A stretch of DNA of 64,000 nucleotides from Acidimicrobiales bacterium (GTDB taxonomy: Bacteria; Actinomycetota; Acidimicrobiia; Acidimicrobiales; RAAP-2): positions 49,752-113,751 of the forward strand of contig JANXWA010000013.1 of assembly GCA_025351385.1 (NCBI GenBank). The letters are read 5' to 3'. Both the position numbers and the translations under genes were made by a program. The notes under the pieces were generated by a model. The model did not search any database, was not told the DNA's origin, and saw nothing but the letters and a program-made list of their open reading frames with translations. Shown here piece after piece: positions 37,470 through 46,984 of this stretch (position 1 is its first letter; the number at the start of each line of letters is the position of its first letter).

Positions 37470-38507
37470 GTGAACGTGGACAAGGTGGTGCTGGCCGCAC
37501 CACGAGGCTTCTGCGCCGGCGTCGAGAAGGCGATCAAGGCGCTCGACTGGATGACTCGGGTCTTCACCCCACCGGTCTTTTGCTACCACGAGATCGTCCA
37601 CAACCAGTTCGTGGTCGACTACTTCAAATCCCTCGGCGTCGTCTTCATCGACGACGTCACCCTGGTACCGGCCGGCGCACCGGTGATGCTGAGCGCACAC
37701 GGCTCGCCACCCGAGGTCATCGAGGCCGCCCGCGAGACCGGGGGCACGGTCATTGACGCCGTCTGCCCACTGGTGACCAAGGTCCACCACGAGCTGAAGG
37801 TTCGCGCCCGCAAGGGCTACACCGTGCTCTACGTCGGCCACGAGGACCACGAGGAGGCGGTCGGGACGATGGCGGTGGCTCCCGAGTCGGTCCACCTGAT
37901 CGAGTCGACCCCCGACATCGACGCCCTCGCCCACCTCGCCGGACCGTTCGCCCTGCTCAGTCAGACGACCCTCAGCCTTGACGAGTGGCAGGACCTGCGC
38001 GAGTACGCCGAGGTGAAGTTCCCCGACATCTGGATGCCGAATCGCTCCGACCTCTGTTTCGCCACCACCAATCGCCAGGCCGCGCTACGCGCGATCGCCG
38101 CCGAGGCCGACGCCGTGATCGTCATCGGCTCGGCGAACTCGTCCAACACCGTCGCCCTGACCAAGGTCGCCGAGGCGGTGGGCTGCCCGAGGGTCCTGAG
38201 AGTGAACGGCGCCTTCGAACTGCCCGACGACCTGTCGGGGACCGTCGCGGTGACGGCCGGTGCCTCGGCGCCCGAGTCGCTCGTGAACGAGGTCCTCGAA
38301 GCGCTCAACCCGACCGACGGGGTGAGCGTGAGGTCGGTCACCGTGGAGGACGAGTACTTCCCTCCGCCGCCCGAGTTGCGCGAGATGCTCAAGACCCTCT
38401 CGGCCGTACTCGACCTCGCGCTGCGCACGCCGTTGCCCTCGACCTTCGACGGCCAGGCCGACCGTGAGTTCACTGCAGCCGAGGTTCTCTCGGCGGCGGC
38501 CCGTTGA
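37470..38507 (+). CDS. ispH: 4-hydroxy-3-methylbut-2-enyl diphosphate reductase (ORF extends to 37437; start uncertain)
   Basis: VVLAAPRGFCAGVEKAIKALD, DAVCPLVTKVHHE, LLSQTTLSLDEW, CFATTNRQAAL, IGSANSSNTVAL. Confidence 0.95.
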   Translation: MNVDKVVLAAPRGFCAGVEKAIKALDWMTRVFTPPVFCYHEIVHNQFVVDYFKSLGVVFIDDVTLVPAGAPVMLSAHGSPPEVIEAARETGGTVIDAVCPLVTKVHHELKVRARKGYTVLYVGHEDHEEAVGTMAVAPESVHLIESTPDIDALAHLAGPFALLSQTTLSLDEWQDLREYAEVKFPDIWMPNRSDLCFATTNRQAALRAIAAEADAVIVIGSANSSNTVALTKVAEAVGCPRVLRVNGAFELPDDLSGTVAVTAGASAPESLVNEVLEALNPTDGVSVRSVTVEDEYFPPPPELREMLKTLSAVLDLALRTPLPSTFDGQADREFTAAEVLSAAAR

Positions 38508-38544
38508 AAAGGGGCGCAACGGGCCGAATTGTTAGTATTTCACC

Positions 38545-39090
38545 GTGAGTTCCTTCCCCAGCATGGACGTCTCCACGCTTGCACAGTGGGACGTCATCGT
38601 CGATGAGACCATGGCCGCTCAGCCCCGGGTCGCCCAGCAGCTCCTGTCGATGATACGGGGCCTCGGGGCCATCACGGACGGCTTCTCCGTCGATCAGATG
38701 ACCCACGCCCTGCAGACCGCGACGCGCGCCGAACGTGACGGCGCCGACGAGGAGGTCGTGGTGGCCTCGTTGCTGCACGACGTCGGCAAGCTGATCTCGG
38801 TTGCGAACCACCCGGGCATCGCCGCGGAGATTCTGCGCCCCTACGTCCGCCACGAGGTCTACTGCATGGTCAAGTACCACCAAGACTTCCAGGGCCGCTG
38901 GTACTACGAGCACCTCGGCATGGACCCTAACCTGCGCGAGCGCCACGTCGACGAGCCCTGGTACTCGCTCGCCGAGCGCTTCGCCGACGTCTGGGACCAG
39001 AAGGCCTTCGACCCCGCCTACGAGTCCGAGTCGCTCGAGCATTTCGAGCCCCTGGTCACGAGGATGTTCGCTCGGGCGAAGTCGATCTAA
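38545..39090 (+). CDS. HD-domain protein resembling PhnZ/MIOX-type diiron oxygenases
   Basis: THALQTATRAERDGADEEVVVASLLHDVGK, VRHEVYCMVKYHQDFQGRWYYEHLGM, RFADVWDQKAFDP. Confidence 0.75.
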   Translation: MSSFPSMDVSTLAQWDVIVDETMAAQPRVAQQLLSMIRGLGAITDGFSVDQMTHALQTATRAERDGADEEVVVASLLHDVGKLISVANHPGIAAEILRPYVRHEVYCMVKYHQDFQGRWYYEHLGMDPNLRERHVDEPWYSLAERFADVWDQKAFDPAYESESLEHFEPLVTRMFARAKSI

Positions 39091-39098
39091 GGAGAGCC

Positions 39099-39899
39099 AT
39101 GGTCAACGATGATCTAGAGCAGCGCCGTTCGAAGGACCTTCGTCAGTACGCGATCGCCCAGGCCCTCGCACACCTCGACACCGAGCGACCGGGCTACCAG
39201 CCCGAGGCCATCGTCACGGCGATCTGCGCCTACGAGGAGGAGGGCAACATCGCGGGCGTCCTCGAGAAGATGCCCACCTCCATCGACGGCGCGCCGTACA
39301 CCACGCTCGTGGTCGTCGACGGCGGTGAGGACGCAACGGCCTCGATAGCCCGGTCGTTCCCCGGGGTCGTCGTGATCGAGTTCCCGGTCAACCTGGGCCA
39401 CGGCATTGCGCTACAGACGGCCTACCGCTACTGCATCAGCCACGGGGTCACCTACGTCGTCACCCTCGACGCTGACGGCCAGAACGACCCCGCCGAGATT
39501 CCTCAGATCCTGGCGCCACTGCTCGCGGACCAGAGCGACTTCGTGCTCGGCAGCCGGGTGCTCGGCGTGGACAAGACCTCGGACCGGATTCGCAAGGGCG
39601 GGGTGCGCTTCTTCTCGTTCGTGATCAACCGGATGACCGGTGCGGGGCTCACCGATACGTCGACGGGCTACCGGGCGATGCGGGTCACCATGCTCGCCGA
39701 CATCGTCGACCGCCTCACCCAGCAGCAGTACCAGACCTCCGAGACACTCATCACGTGCTTGAAGCGCGGCTGGCGCGCTAGCGAGGTTCCCACGATCTGG
39801 CATCCGCGCTTCTCGGGCGAGACGAAGAAGGGCACGACCTGGATCTACGGGTTGCGCTACGCGCGCGTGGTGTTCGGAACCTGGTGGCGCGAACGTTGA
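39099..39899 (+). CDS. Family 2 glycosyltransferase
   Basis: AICAYEEEGNIAGVLEKMP, VVVDGGEDATASIARSF, VVTLDADGQNDPAEIPQILAP, SRVLG. Confidence 0.9.
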   Translation: MVNDDLEQRRSKDLRQYAIAQALAHLDTERPGYQPEAIVTAICAYEEEGNIAGVLEKMPTSIDGAPYTTLVVVDGGEDATASIARSFPGVVVIEFPVNLGHGIALQTAYRYCISHGVTYVVTLDADGQNDPAEIPQILAPLLADQSDFVLGSRVLGVDKTSDRIRKGGVRFFSFVINRMTGAGLTDTSTGYRAMRVTMLADIVDRLTQQQYQTSETLITCLKRGWRASEVPTIWHPRFSGETKKGTTWIYGLRYARVVFGTWWRER

Positions 39900-40559
39900 T
39901 CAGCCTCTGAGGCTCTCGACGTAGAGGGCCTCGAGTTCACTGCGCAGCTCCTCGCTCTTGGCCGCGACGGCCGAGCGCGACACGCGGCCTTCGGAGACCG
40001 GCGGGCTGATGGGTGCGCCGACGATGATCCGCACTTTGGCCGGACGCGGCAGCCTGGCGCCCTTCGGCATGGCCCGGTCGCTGCCCCCGATGCCGACCGG
40101 AACCACCATCGCTCCGGTGCGCGCGGCGACGAACATCGCACCGTCGTGCAGCGGTGCGACGGCCCGGCCCTCCTTGCGCGTCCCCTCGGGGAACAGCACC
40201 AGTGCGTGGCCCTGGCGAAGGACCTCCTCGGCGAGGGACATCGACTCGCGGTCGGCAGAGCCCCGGTGCACCGGGAAGGCGCCGAGGTGGCGCAGTAGCG
40301 AACCGATCATCGGGATGCGAAAGAGCGAGTCCTTGGCCATGAAGAAGACCTTGCGCGGTGACATGAACAACGTGAAGGTGAAATCAACGTTGGATCGGTG
40401 GATCGGGGCGATGAGCACCGGTCCGTGCAACGGGATGTGCTCGGCCCCGGTGACCTTCGGCCGAAAGAGGAGTCGCGAGCCGAGACGGATGATCCCCGCG
40501 ACGACGCGATACGTCAGCGACTTCCTGGCGTCTAGTTGGATTGGCGGGTCTTCAGGCAC
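39900..40559 (-). CDS. plsC: 1-acyl-sn-glycerol-3-phosphate acyltransferase
   Basis: IAPIHRSNVDF (HRSNVD variant of HX4D), FPEGTRKEG. Confidence 0.9.
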   Translation of the reverse strand: MPEDPPIQLDARKSLTYRVVAGIIRLGSRLLFRPKVTGAEHIPLHGPVLIAPIHRSNVDFTFTLFMSPRKVFFMAKDSLFRIPMIGSLLRHLGAFPVHRGSADRESMSLAEEVLRQGHALVLFPEGTRKEGRAVAPLHDGAMFVAARTGAMVVPVGIGGSDRAMPKGARLPRPAKVRIIVGAPISPPVSEGRVSRSAVAAKSEELRSELEALYVESLRG

Positions 40560-41161
40560 TGGACGATCTCCTCGACGACATCCTTGACGTTGCGACCAGT
40601 CGTGTCTAGCACGAGCGCGTCGTCGGCCCGACGAAGCGGCGACGCCTCTCGTGTCGAGTCGGCCCGATCCCGACGCGCGACCGAGTCCACTCCCTCCTCG
40701 CCGCGTCGCGCGGCCCGCTCGTCGAGCGAGGCGGTCAGGAACACCTTCAGCGTCGCCTCGGGAAAGACCACCGTCGTGATGTCGCGGCCCTCGACGACCG
40801 TGCCCACCGGCTGAGCCGCCGCGATCTCTCGCTGACGCGTGACCATGGACTGGCGAACAAGAGGGTTCGCCGCCACGATCGAGACCGCCAGATTGACCGG
40901 CTCAGTGCGGATCTCGTCCTCGACGTCGCGCCCGTCGACCGTCACCCGGGGAAGTGTCGTCAGGGTGACGTGCGCAGCCACAGTGGCCATCGCGGCCTCG
41001 TCGGCGACGTCGACACCTCGGGCCAGGGCCTCACAGGTCACCGCCCGGTACATCGCGCCGGTGTCGAGGAAGGACCAGCCAAGAGCGTGGGCGACGGCCC
41101 GCGCCACGGTCGACTTGCCCGAGCCGGCCGGGCCGTCGATGGCGATTACCAGGTCGCTCAT
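40532..41161 (-). CDS. cmk: Cytidylate kinase
   Basis: VIAIDGPAGSGKSTVARAVAHALGWSFLDTGAMYRAVT, VEGRDITTVVFPEATLKVFLTAS. Confidence 0.95.
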   Translation of the reverse strand: MSDLVIAIDGPAGSGKSTVARAVAHALGWSFLDTGAMYRAVTCEALARGVDVADEAAMATVAAHVTLTTLPRVTVDGRDVEDEIRTEPVNLAVSIVAANPLVRQSMVTRQREIAAAQPVGTVVEGRDITTVVFPEATLKVFLTASLDERAARRGEEGVDSVARRDRADSTREASPLRRADDALVLDTTGRNVKDVVEEIVQCLKTRQSN

Positions 41162-42441
41162 CCCAGCAGCGCCAGGTCAGAGAAGAAGTCGGTGTAACTC
41201 GACGCCACCGTCGCCGCCCCCGCGATGGTGCAACCGTGCCCGGCGGCGCCGGCGACCGCGCTCGACATGACCATCCGGTGGTCGAGCAGCACGTCGAAGG
41301 TGAAGTCGTCGAACGACCGCGCGTCGCTGAGTCCCTCGATGAAGAAGTCGTCGCCGTCGGACCACACGCGACATCCGAGCGACGTGGCCAGAGCCATCGA
41401 GCCGGCGAACCGGTCCGACTCCTTCAGCCGCAGCTCGCCCATGCCGCGAAAGGCGCTCACCCCCAACGCCGCGGCGGCCGCGACCACGAGCACCGGAATC
41501 TCGTCGACCGACGGGACTTCGTCGGCGCGGACTTCGGTTCCCCGCAGTCTCGAACTCTCGACGGTGAGCGACGTCGCCCCGCCACTGGTGACCAAGGCGA
41601 TCTTGGCGCCCATTCGCCGAAGTACCTCCACGAAGCCGATCCGCTCGGGCGCGCTGTCGATGTCCACGACCTTGATGCGCGCGTCACGGTGGATTGCGCC
41701 CAGCACGGCGAAGAAGGCGGCCTGGGAGGGGTCTCCCGGGACGCGCCAATGGCGCGGCCTGGGCCGACCGGACGTCACAGTCACCGTACGTCCGTCGCCG
41801 TGGTTGAGGCTCGTGACGTCAAGGCCCGCCAGGCGCAGCATGTCCTCGGTGGTCGAGCGCGTCCGCACGTCCTCGATCACGGTCGTCGTCCCCTTCGCGC
41901 CCAGACCGGCGAAGAGGATCGCCGACTTTACCTGGGCGCTGGCGACCGGAATCCGGTACGTCACCGCGCTCAGCGCCGACGGGCTCCGCACCGTCAGCGG
42001 CGCGGTCGTGCGCGGTCCGAGGCCCTCGACCCGCGATCCCATCAGGGCGAGCGGTACCGCGACCCGGTCCATCGGTCGGCGCGAGAGCGACTCGTCGCCC
42101 ACGAGGACGTGGTCGCCGGGAATCGTCGACACGATCCCGACCAGCAGACGCATCGTGGTGCCCGAGTTCGCGCAGTCCAGCGGTCGATCGCTCACGTGCA
42201 GACCAGCGACCGGCCCGTGCACCGTGGTGTAGCCGTCACCGTCAAAGGTGGTGGCGCCGAGTTGGGCGATGATGCGCCTGGTCGCCGCGACGTCCGTGCC
42301 GTTCGACAGTCCCTCGATCGTGCTATCGCCGTCGGCCAGGGCGCTGATCATGAGCGCCCGATGCGACGCGCTCTTGTCGCCTGGCACTCTCACCGATCCG
42401 CGCAGCCGCGACGCTCGCTTCACGCGCTGGGTGTCACTCAC
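41158..42441 (-). CDS. aroA: 3-phosphoshikimate 1-carboxyvinyltransferase
   Basis: GSVRVPGDKSASHRALMISALADG, CANSGTTMRLLVGI, VPGDPSQAAFF, RLKESDR. Confidence 0.95.
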   Translation of the reverse strand: MSDTQRVKRASRLRGSVRVPGDKSASHRALMISALADGDSTIEGLSNGTDVAATRRIIAQLGATTFDGDGYTTVHGPVAGLHVSDRPLDCANSGTTMRLLVGIVSTIPGDHVLVGDESLSRRPMDRVAVPLALMGSRVEGLGPRTTAPLTVRSPSALSAVTYRIPVASAQVKSAILFAGLGAKGTTTVIEDVRTRSTTEDMLRLAGLDVTSLNHGDGRTVTVTSGRPRPRHWRVPGDPSQAAFFAVLGAIHRDARIKVVDIDSAPERIGFVEVLRRMGAKIALVTSGGATSLTVESSRLRGTEVRADEVPSVDEIPVLVVAAAAALGVSAFRGMGELRLKESDRFAGSMALATSLGCRVWSDGDDFFIEGLSDARSFDDFTFDVLLDHRMVMSSAVAGAAGHGCTIAGAATVASSYTDFFSDLALLG

Positions 42442-43511
42442 TGCTCGCGCACCGCCTGGAAGCCCCGTGCGGCGAGCGCCTCGAGAAAGAGGTCGGTCTG
42501 CTGTGAGTCGACGGCGAGCAGCAGGGTGCCACCCGACCCTTCGATACCGTGGGCGATCTCGATGTCGTAGATGTTGACCAGAAGCTCGGAGGCGGCCATC
42601 GTTACCGCGGCTAGCTCGCCGGGACGGTCGCTCACCTTCACGCGCAGATACGCCAAATTCTCCGAGTTGAGCGCCCGTCCGGGCAACTGGTGGCGGGCGG
42701 CCGCGGCGGTGCGAAGACTGCTCGTGATCACGTCGCGTCCGTTCGTCGCCAGCGCCTCGCGCAGCAACGAGAGACGCTCCTCGAGCGCCGCGAGGGCCGC
42801 GATCACGGCCGTTCGATTCTCGAAGAGAACGTCGGGCCAGATCGACGGGTCACCGGCGGCGACCCTGGTCATGTCGCGAAAGCCCCCCGCGGCCAGTTGC
42901 AACAAGACGGCGTCCTGTTCGGCCACCCGGCTCGCCTCGTTCATCAGGGCGCCAGCGAGCAGATGGGGCACGTGGCTCGCAATGGCGACGAGCCGGTCGT
43001 GGTCCTCGGCCGACACCGCCACGACGTTGGCCCCGATCTCGCGCAATATCCCGTGCAACGTGCCGTAGGTCTCGGGCAAGGTCTGCTCGGTCGGGGTGAG
43101 TACCCACGTGCAACCCTGGAAGAGGTCGGCGCGGGCTCCAGCGAGACCGCGCCGCTCAGAGCCGGCCATCGGGTGCCCACCGAGGAACCGGCGGTCGATG
43201 ACGCCATGGACGATTGAGCTCTTCACGCCGGTGACGTCGGTCACGATGACGTCGGGGCCGCTGAACTCGACGAGGGCCCCGTTCACGAGCCCGGTAACCG
43301 ACCCGGCGGGCGCCGCCACGACGACGAGGTCGGGCGACGAGGTCGGGCGAACGGCGTCAATCACCCCGCTGGCGAGCGCCTCCTCCTCCACCGAGGACTG
43401 CGCGTCGACGCCGGTGACGGCCCATCCGGTCTCACGCAAGGCCAGGGCCATGGAGGCCCCGATCAGCCCAAGTCCCACGACGTGGGCTCGACGGCTACTC
43501 GGGGAGGTCAT
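42438..43511 (-). CDS. tyrA: Prephenate dehydrogenase with C-terminal ACT-like region
   Basis: AHVVGLGLIGASMALALRETGWAVTG, GGHPMAGSERRGLAGA, ASHVPHLLAGALMNEA. Confidence 0.92.
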   Translation of the reverse strand: MTSPSSRRAHVVGLGLIGASMALALRETGWAVTGVDAQSSVEEEALASGVIDAVRPTSSPDLVVVAAPAGSVTGLVNGALVEFSGPDVIVTDVTGVKSSIVHGVIDRRFLGGHPMAGSERRGLAGARADLFQGCTWVLTPTEQTLPETYGTLHGILREIGANVVAVSAEDHDRLVAIASHVPHLLAGALMNEASRVAEQDAVLLQLAAGGFRDMTRVAAGDPSIWPDVLFENRTAVIAALAALEERLSLLREALATNGRDVITSSLRTAAAARHQLPGRALNSENLAYLRVKVSDRPGELAAVTMAASELLVNIYDIEIAHGIEGSGGTLLLAVDSQQTDLFLEALAARGFQAVREQ

Positions 43512-43866
43512 CGCGGAGCGCTTGGGCGTTGCGAAGGTAGACGTGGCGAAGCTCTCCACGGTCCTTGGTCGTGTAGACGTGCAGCAGCACCCGAATGCAC
43601 CGGGCCATCGCGCCGGGTACGTCGATCTCGCTCGCGCAGAGCAGGGGCACGTCGCCGAAGCCCACGGCGCGCGCGCCGGCCGCCGGGAAGGCCGACGTCA
43701 GGTCCGGGGACGTCGTGAACACGATGCTGACGACGTCGTCGTGGCCGAGGGCGTTGCGCTCCATGATGGCGTCGAGCAGTTCACCGGTCGCCTCGGCGAT
43801 CAGATCAGGAGTGTCGGCCGCGCAGGTCGTCGCCCCGCGCAGGCCCCGAAGGAGTGCAGAAGTCAT
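43495..43866 (-). CDS. aroH: AroH-type chorismate mutase
   Basis: MTSALLRGLRGATTCAADTPDLIAEATGELLDAIMERNALGHDDVVSIVFTTSPDLTSAFPAAGAR...VPLLCASEIDVPGAMARCIRVLLHV. Confidence 0.92.
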   Translation of the reverse strand: MTSALLRGLRGATTCAADTPDLIAEATGELLDAIMERNALGHDDVVSIVFTTSPDLTSAFPAAGARAVGFGDVPLLCASEIDVPGAMARCIRVLLHVYTTKDRGELRHVYLRNAQALRDDLPE

Positions 43867-44603
43867 GACGGCATCGTAGAGGCGATCGCGTCGCTCATCC
43901 CGACGGCCTCCATCAGTCGACGCACCTCGGCCAAAGAGAGCTGGCGCGACGATCCCGGCGAGAGCGTGGCGTCCTGGATCGGACCGATTCGGGTTCGCAC
44001 GAGCCGCGTGACGTCGTGGCCGACGGCCGAGCACATCCGGCGGACCTGGCGATTTCGGCCCTCGTGGATCACGATACGCAGCAGCCCCTCGCTGACGCGG
44101 CTCACCTGAGCCGGGCTGGTGACGCCGTCGTCTAGCTCGACGCCTTCGCGCAGGCGCCGGATCGCCGCCGGCGACGGGTCCCCTTCGACGCGGGCGAGGT
44201 ACTCCTTGGGGATGCCCGAGCTGGGATGGGTGAGCAGGTGCGCGAGCCGTCCGTCGTTGGTGAGGATCAACAGGCCCTCGGTGTTCATGTCCAGCCGTCC
44301 GACCGGAAAGATCCGCACGGGCGACTCCACCAGGTCGAGCACGGTCGTGCGGCCCTGGGGGTCCGACGCCGTCGTCACGACACCGTCGGGCTTGTTCAAC
44401 AGGTAGTAGACGGTGTTCTGCGCCGTCGGGGCGAGTGCACCATCCACGCAGATGACCGAGACGTCGGGATCGACGCGGTTGCCCAGCTCCGCGACGCGTC
44501 CGTCGATCGTGACCCGTCCCTCGCTGATGAGGATCTCACAGGCGCGCCGCGAGCCGAAGCCCGCGCGAGCCAAGGTCTTCTGCAGTCGCTCACCCTCGTC
44601 CAA
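43863..44603 (-). CDS. rluB: RsuA/RluB-family pseudouridine synthase
   Basis: S4 domain ERLQKTLARAGFGSRRACEILISEGRVTIDG; VGRLDMNTEGLLILTNDGRLAHLLTHP; TTG start abutting the scpB stop. Confidence 0.93.
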   Translation of the reverse strand: MDEGERLQKTLARAGFGSRRACEILISEGRVTIDGRVAELGNRVDPDVSVICVDGALAPTAQNTVYYLLNKPDGVVTTASDPQGRTTVLDLVESPVRIFPVGRLDMNTEGLLILTNDGRLAHLLTHPSSGIPKEYLARVEGDPSPAAIRRLREGVELDDGVTSPAQVSRVSEGLLRIVIHEGRNRQVRRMCSAVGHDVTRLVRTRIGPIQDATLSPGSSRQLSLAEVRRLMEAVGMSDAIASTMPS

Positions 44604-45194
44604 TTACGATTCCTCGCTCGGGTCGTCGGCGTCGAACTCCATCGCCTCGGCCAGCTCGTGAGCTGTCTCGACCGGCGGCATGAACTCCTCGATGGGCGGC
44701 AGGTCGCTGAGCGTCGCCAGCCCCATCCGGTCGAGGAAGAGCTCGGTAGTGCCGTAGAGGATCGGCTGACCCGGTCCGCCCGCGCGCCCCTTCTCCTCGA
44801 TGTAGCCCCGCTGCTCGAGGAGTCGCGAGACGCCGTCGACGTTCACTCCACGCAACGCGGTGATCTGGGCCCGCGACACGGGTTGGCGGTAGGCGATGAT
44901 CGCGAGCGTCTCGAGGGCGGCCGAGCTGAGCCGGTGCGAGACGTCACGGTTGGCGAACTTGGTGACCCACGGGGCGACCTCGGGCGAGCTCTGCATCACC
45001 CAGCCACTCGCCAATTCGGCGAACTGGAAGCCCCGGCGCTGCTCGGCGAACTCGGCGCTCAGCGTGCGCAGGGTGGCGGTGACCTCCGCGGCGTCGGCGT
45101 CGACCGCGTCGGCCAGTTCTTCGGATGAGATCGGCTCGAGCGCCACCGTGAGCATCGCCTCAAGCTTCTGTTCCAGGGAGTGGTCATCCCTCAT
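44604..45194 (-). CDS. scpB: Segregation and condensation protein B
   Basis: LETLAIIAYRQPVSRAQITALRGVNVDGVSRLLEQRGYIEEKGRAGGPGQPILYGTTELFLDRMGL. Confidence 0.94.
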   Translation of the reverse strand: MRDDHSLEQKLEAMLTVALEPISSEELADAVDADAAEVTATLRTLSAEFAEQRRGFQFAELASGWVMQSSPEVAPWVTKFANRDVSHRLSSAALETLAIIAYRQPVSRAQITALRGVNVDGVSRLLEQRGYIEEKGRAGGPGQPILYGTTELFLDRMGLATLSDLPPIEEFMPPVETAHELAEAMEFDADDPSEES

Positions 45195-45960
45195 AGGTGT
45201 CCACCTTTCCGATCTCGAGCCCCTGGGGTACGCCGAGCCATTCGATCTGCACGTCGCCGAAGGTGGAACCCTGGCCGAGCTCGATGTGCCCGAGCTTGCA
45301 GAGCTCGAGCAGTGCGAGGAAGTGCACGATGATCTCGATGCGACTCTCGAGCCCCTCGGTGAGGGTGCGAAACGAGATCCGACCCATGAACGGAAGGCGC
45401 TGCGCCAGGGAGACGACCGTCTCAGCCACCGAGACGGCGTCGACGGTCACGTGATGCAGGCGGATGACCGGCACCGGCTTTTCCTCAATCCCGCGAAGAT
45501 AGGCCCCGGCCAACTGTGCCGTGGTCACGCCGGCGAGCAGGTCCGGCGGGTGGACCTCGAAGCCCTCGTCAATACCAGCGAGGCGCGGGAAGGCCCGGCT
45601 GGCCCGCTCGAAGAGCGAGACGAAGGCGTCCGAGAGTGCGGCGTAGGTCCGCAGCTCCAAGAGGCGCGCCAGCAGGACGTCCCTCTCCTCCCAGCCAACG
45701 AACTCCTCGTCGGGCTCGGTCGCGTCGCGTCCCGGCAGCAGGCGCCTGCTCTTCATCTCGAGCAGTATCGCGGCGATCAGAAGGAACTCCGAGAGGTCCT
45801 CGACGGCGATCTCGACGGACTCGTCACGCAGCGCGGCGACGAAGAGGTCGACAATGGGGGCGAGCGGAACGTCGAGCACGTCGACCTCATGGCTGCTGAT
45901 CAAGTGGAGCAGGAGTTCCACCGGGCCGCTGAAGGACGGCGTCGTCACGACGAAGGTCAC
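45184..45960 (-). CDS. scpA: Segregation and condensation protein A
   Basis: FSGPVELLLHLISSHEVDVLDVPLAPIVDLFVAAL...SEFLLIAAILLEMKSRRLLP. Confidence 0.94.
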   Translation of the reverse strand: MTFVVTTPSFSGPVELLLHLISSHEVDVLDVPLAPIVDLFVAALRDESVEIAVEDLSEFLLIAAILLEMKSRRLLPGRDATEPDEEFVGWEERDVLLARLLELRTYAALSDAFVSLFERASRAFPRLAGIDEGFEVHPPDLLAGVTTAQLAGAYLRGIEEKPVPVIRLHHVTVDAVSVAETVVSLAQRLPFMGRISFRTLTEGLESRIEIIVHFLALLELCKLGHIELGQGSTFGDVQIEWLGVPQGLEIGKVDTYEG

Positions 45961-46015
45961 CGACAGACCTTACCGCCTGAGACCTCTCCTCCCCTTCCTC
46001 ACCTACGATTGAGGG

Positions 46016-46984
46016 ATGCGAGTACTTTCGGGAATGCAGCCTTCGGGACCGATGCACATCGGCAACTACCTCGGAGCATTGAAGCAGTGGGTGGCCACGC
46101 AGAGCCCCGAAGCCTTCTACTGCGTGGTCGACCTGCACGCCCTGACCTTGCAGATCGATCCCGAGCAGTTGCGCGACCAGACGACCGACCTGTTGGCGAC
46201 GTACCTCGCGGCCGGCCTCGACCCCGACGTCTGCACCGTCTTCCTCCAGAGCCAGGTCCCGTACCACGCCCAGATGAACTGGCTGCTCGAGTGCGTGGCC
46301 ACCTACGGTGAGCTGAGCCGCATGACCCAGTTCAAGGAGAAGGCCCTGCGCCAGGAGGGCTACCGAGTCGGGCTCTTGACCTACCCGGTCCTGATGGCGG
46401 GCGACATCTTGCTCTACGAGGCGGCCGAGGTCCCGGTCGGCGACGACCAGCGCCAGCACCTCGAGTTGACCCGCGTTATCGCGGAACGGTTCAACAACCG
46501 CTACGGCGAGACCTTCATCGTGCCGGTCGCCGTCCAGCCGAAGGTCGCCGCTCGCGTCATGGACCTCCAAGAGCCGACCCGCAAGATGTCCAAGTCGATC
46601 TCGAGCCCGCTCGGCTCGCTGCACCTGTTCGACTCCCCCGCCGAGATCGAGAAGAAGGTGAAGAAGGCCGTCACCGACACGGACAATGAGGTTCGCTTCG
46701 ACTGGGAGAAGAAGCCAGGTCTGTCCAACCTGCTCGAGATCTTCTCGAGTTTCAGTGGAGAGACCCCCGACGCTGTCGCCGGCCGTTACACCCGCTACGG
46801 TGACCTGAAGAACGACCTCGCGGCGCTGCTCGTCGAATCTCTCGCCCCGATCCAGGCCCGCTACCACGAACTGCTCGCCGACCCGGGCGAGCTGCACGCC
46901 GTGGCCGCACGGGGATCCCTGAAGGCGGCCGAGGCGGCCGGGCCGGTCTACCAGCGCGCGGCGCACGCCATGGGGCTGCTCTAG
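46016..46984 (+). CDS. trpS: Tryptophanyl-tRNA synthetase
   Basis: RVLSGMQPSGPMHIGNYLGAL (HIGN), EPTRKMSKSISS (KMSKS). Confidence 0.96.
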   Translation: MRVLSGMQPSGPMHIGNYLGALKQWVATQSPEAFYCVVDLHALTLQIDPEQLRDQTTDLLATYLAAGLDPDVCTVFLQSQVPYHAQMNWLLECVATYGELSRMTQFKEKALRQEGYRVGLLTYPVLMAGDILLYEAAEVPVGDDQRQHLELTRVIAERFNNRYGETFIVPVAVQPKVAARVMDLQEPTRKMSKSISSPLGSLHLFDSPAEIEKKVKKAVTDTDNEVRFDWEKKPGLSNLLEIFSSFSGETPDAVAGRYTRYGDLKNDLAALLVESLAPIQARYHELLADPGELHAVAARGSLKAAEAAGPVYQRAAHAMGLL

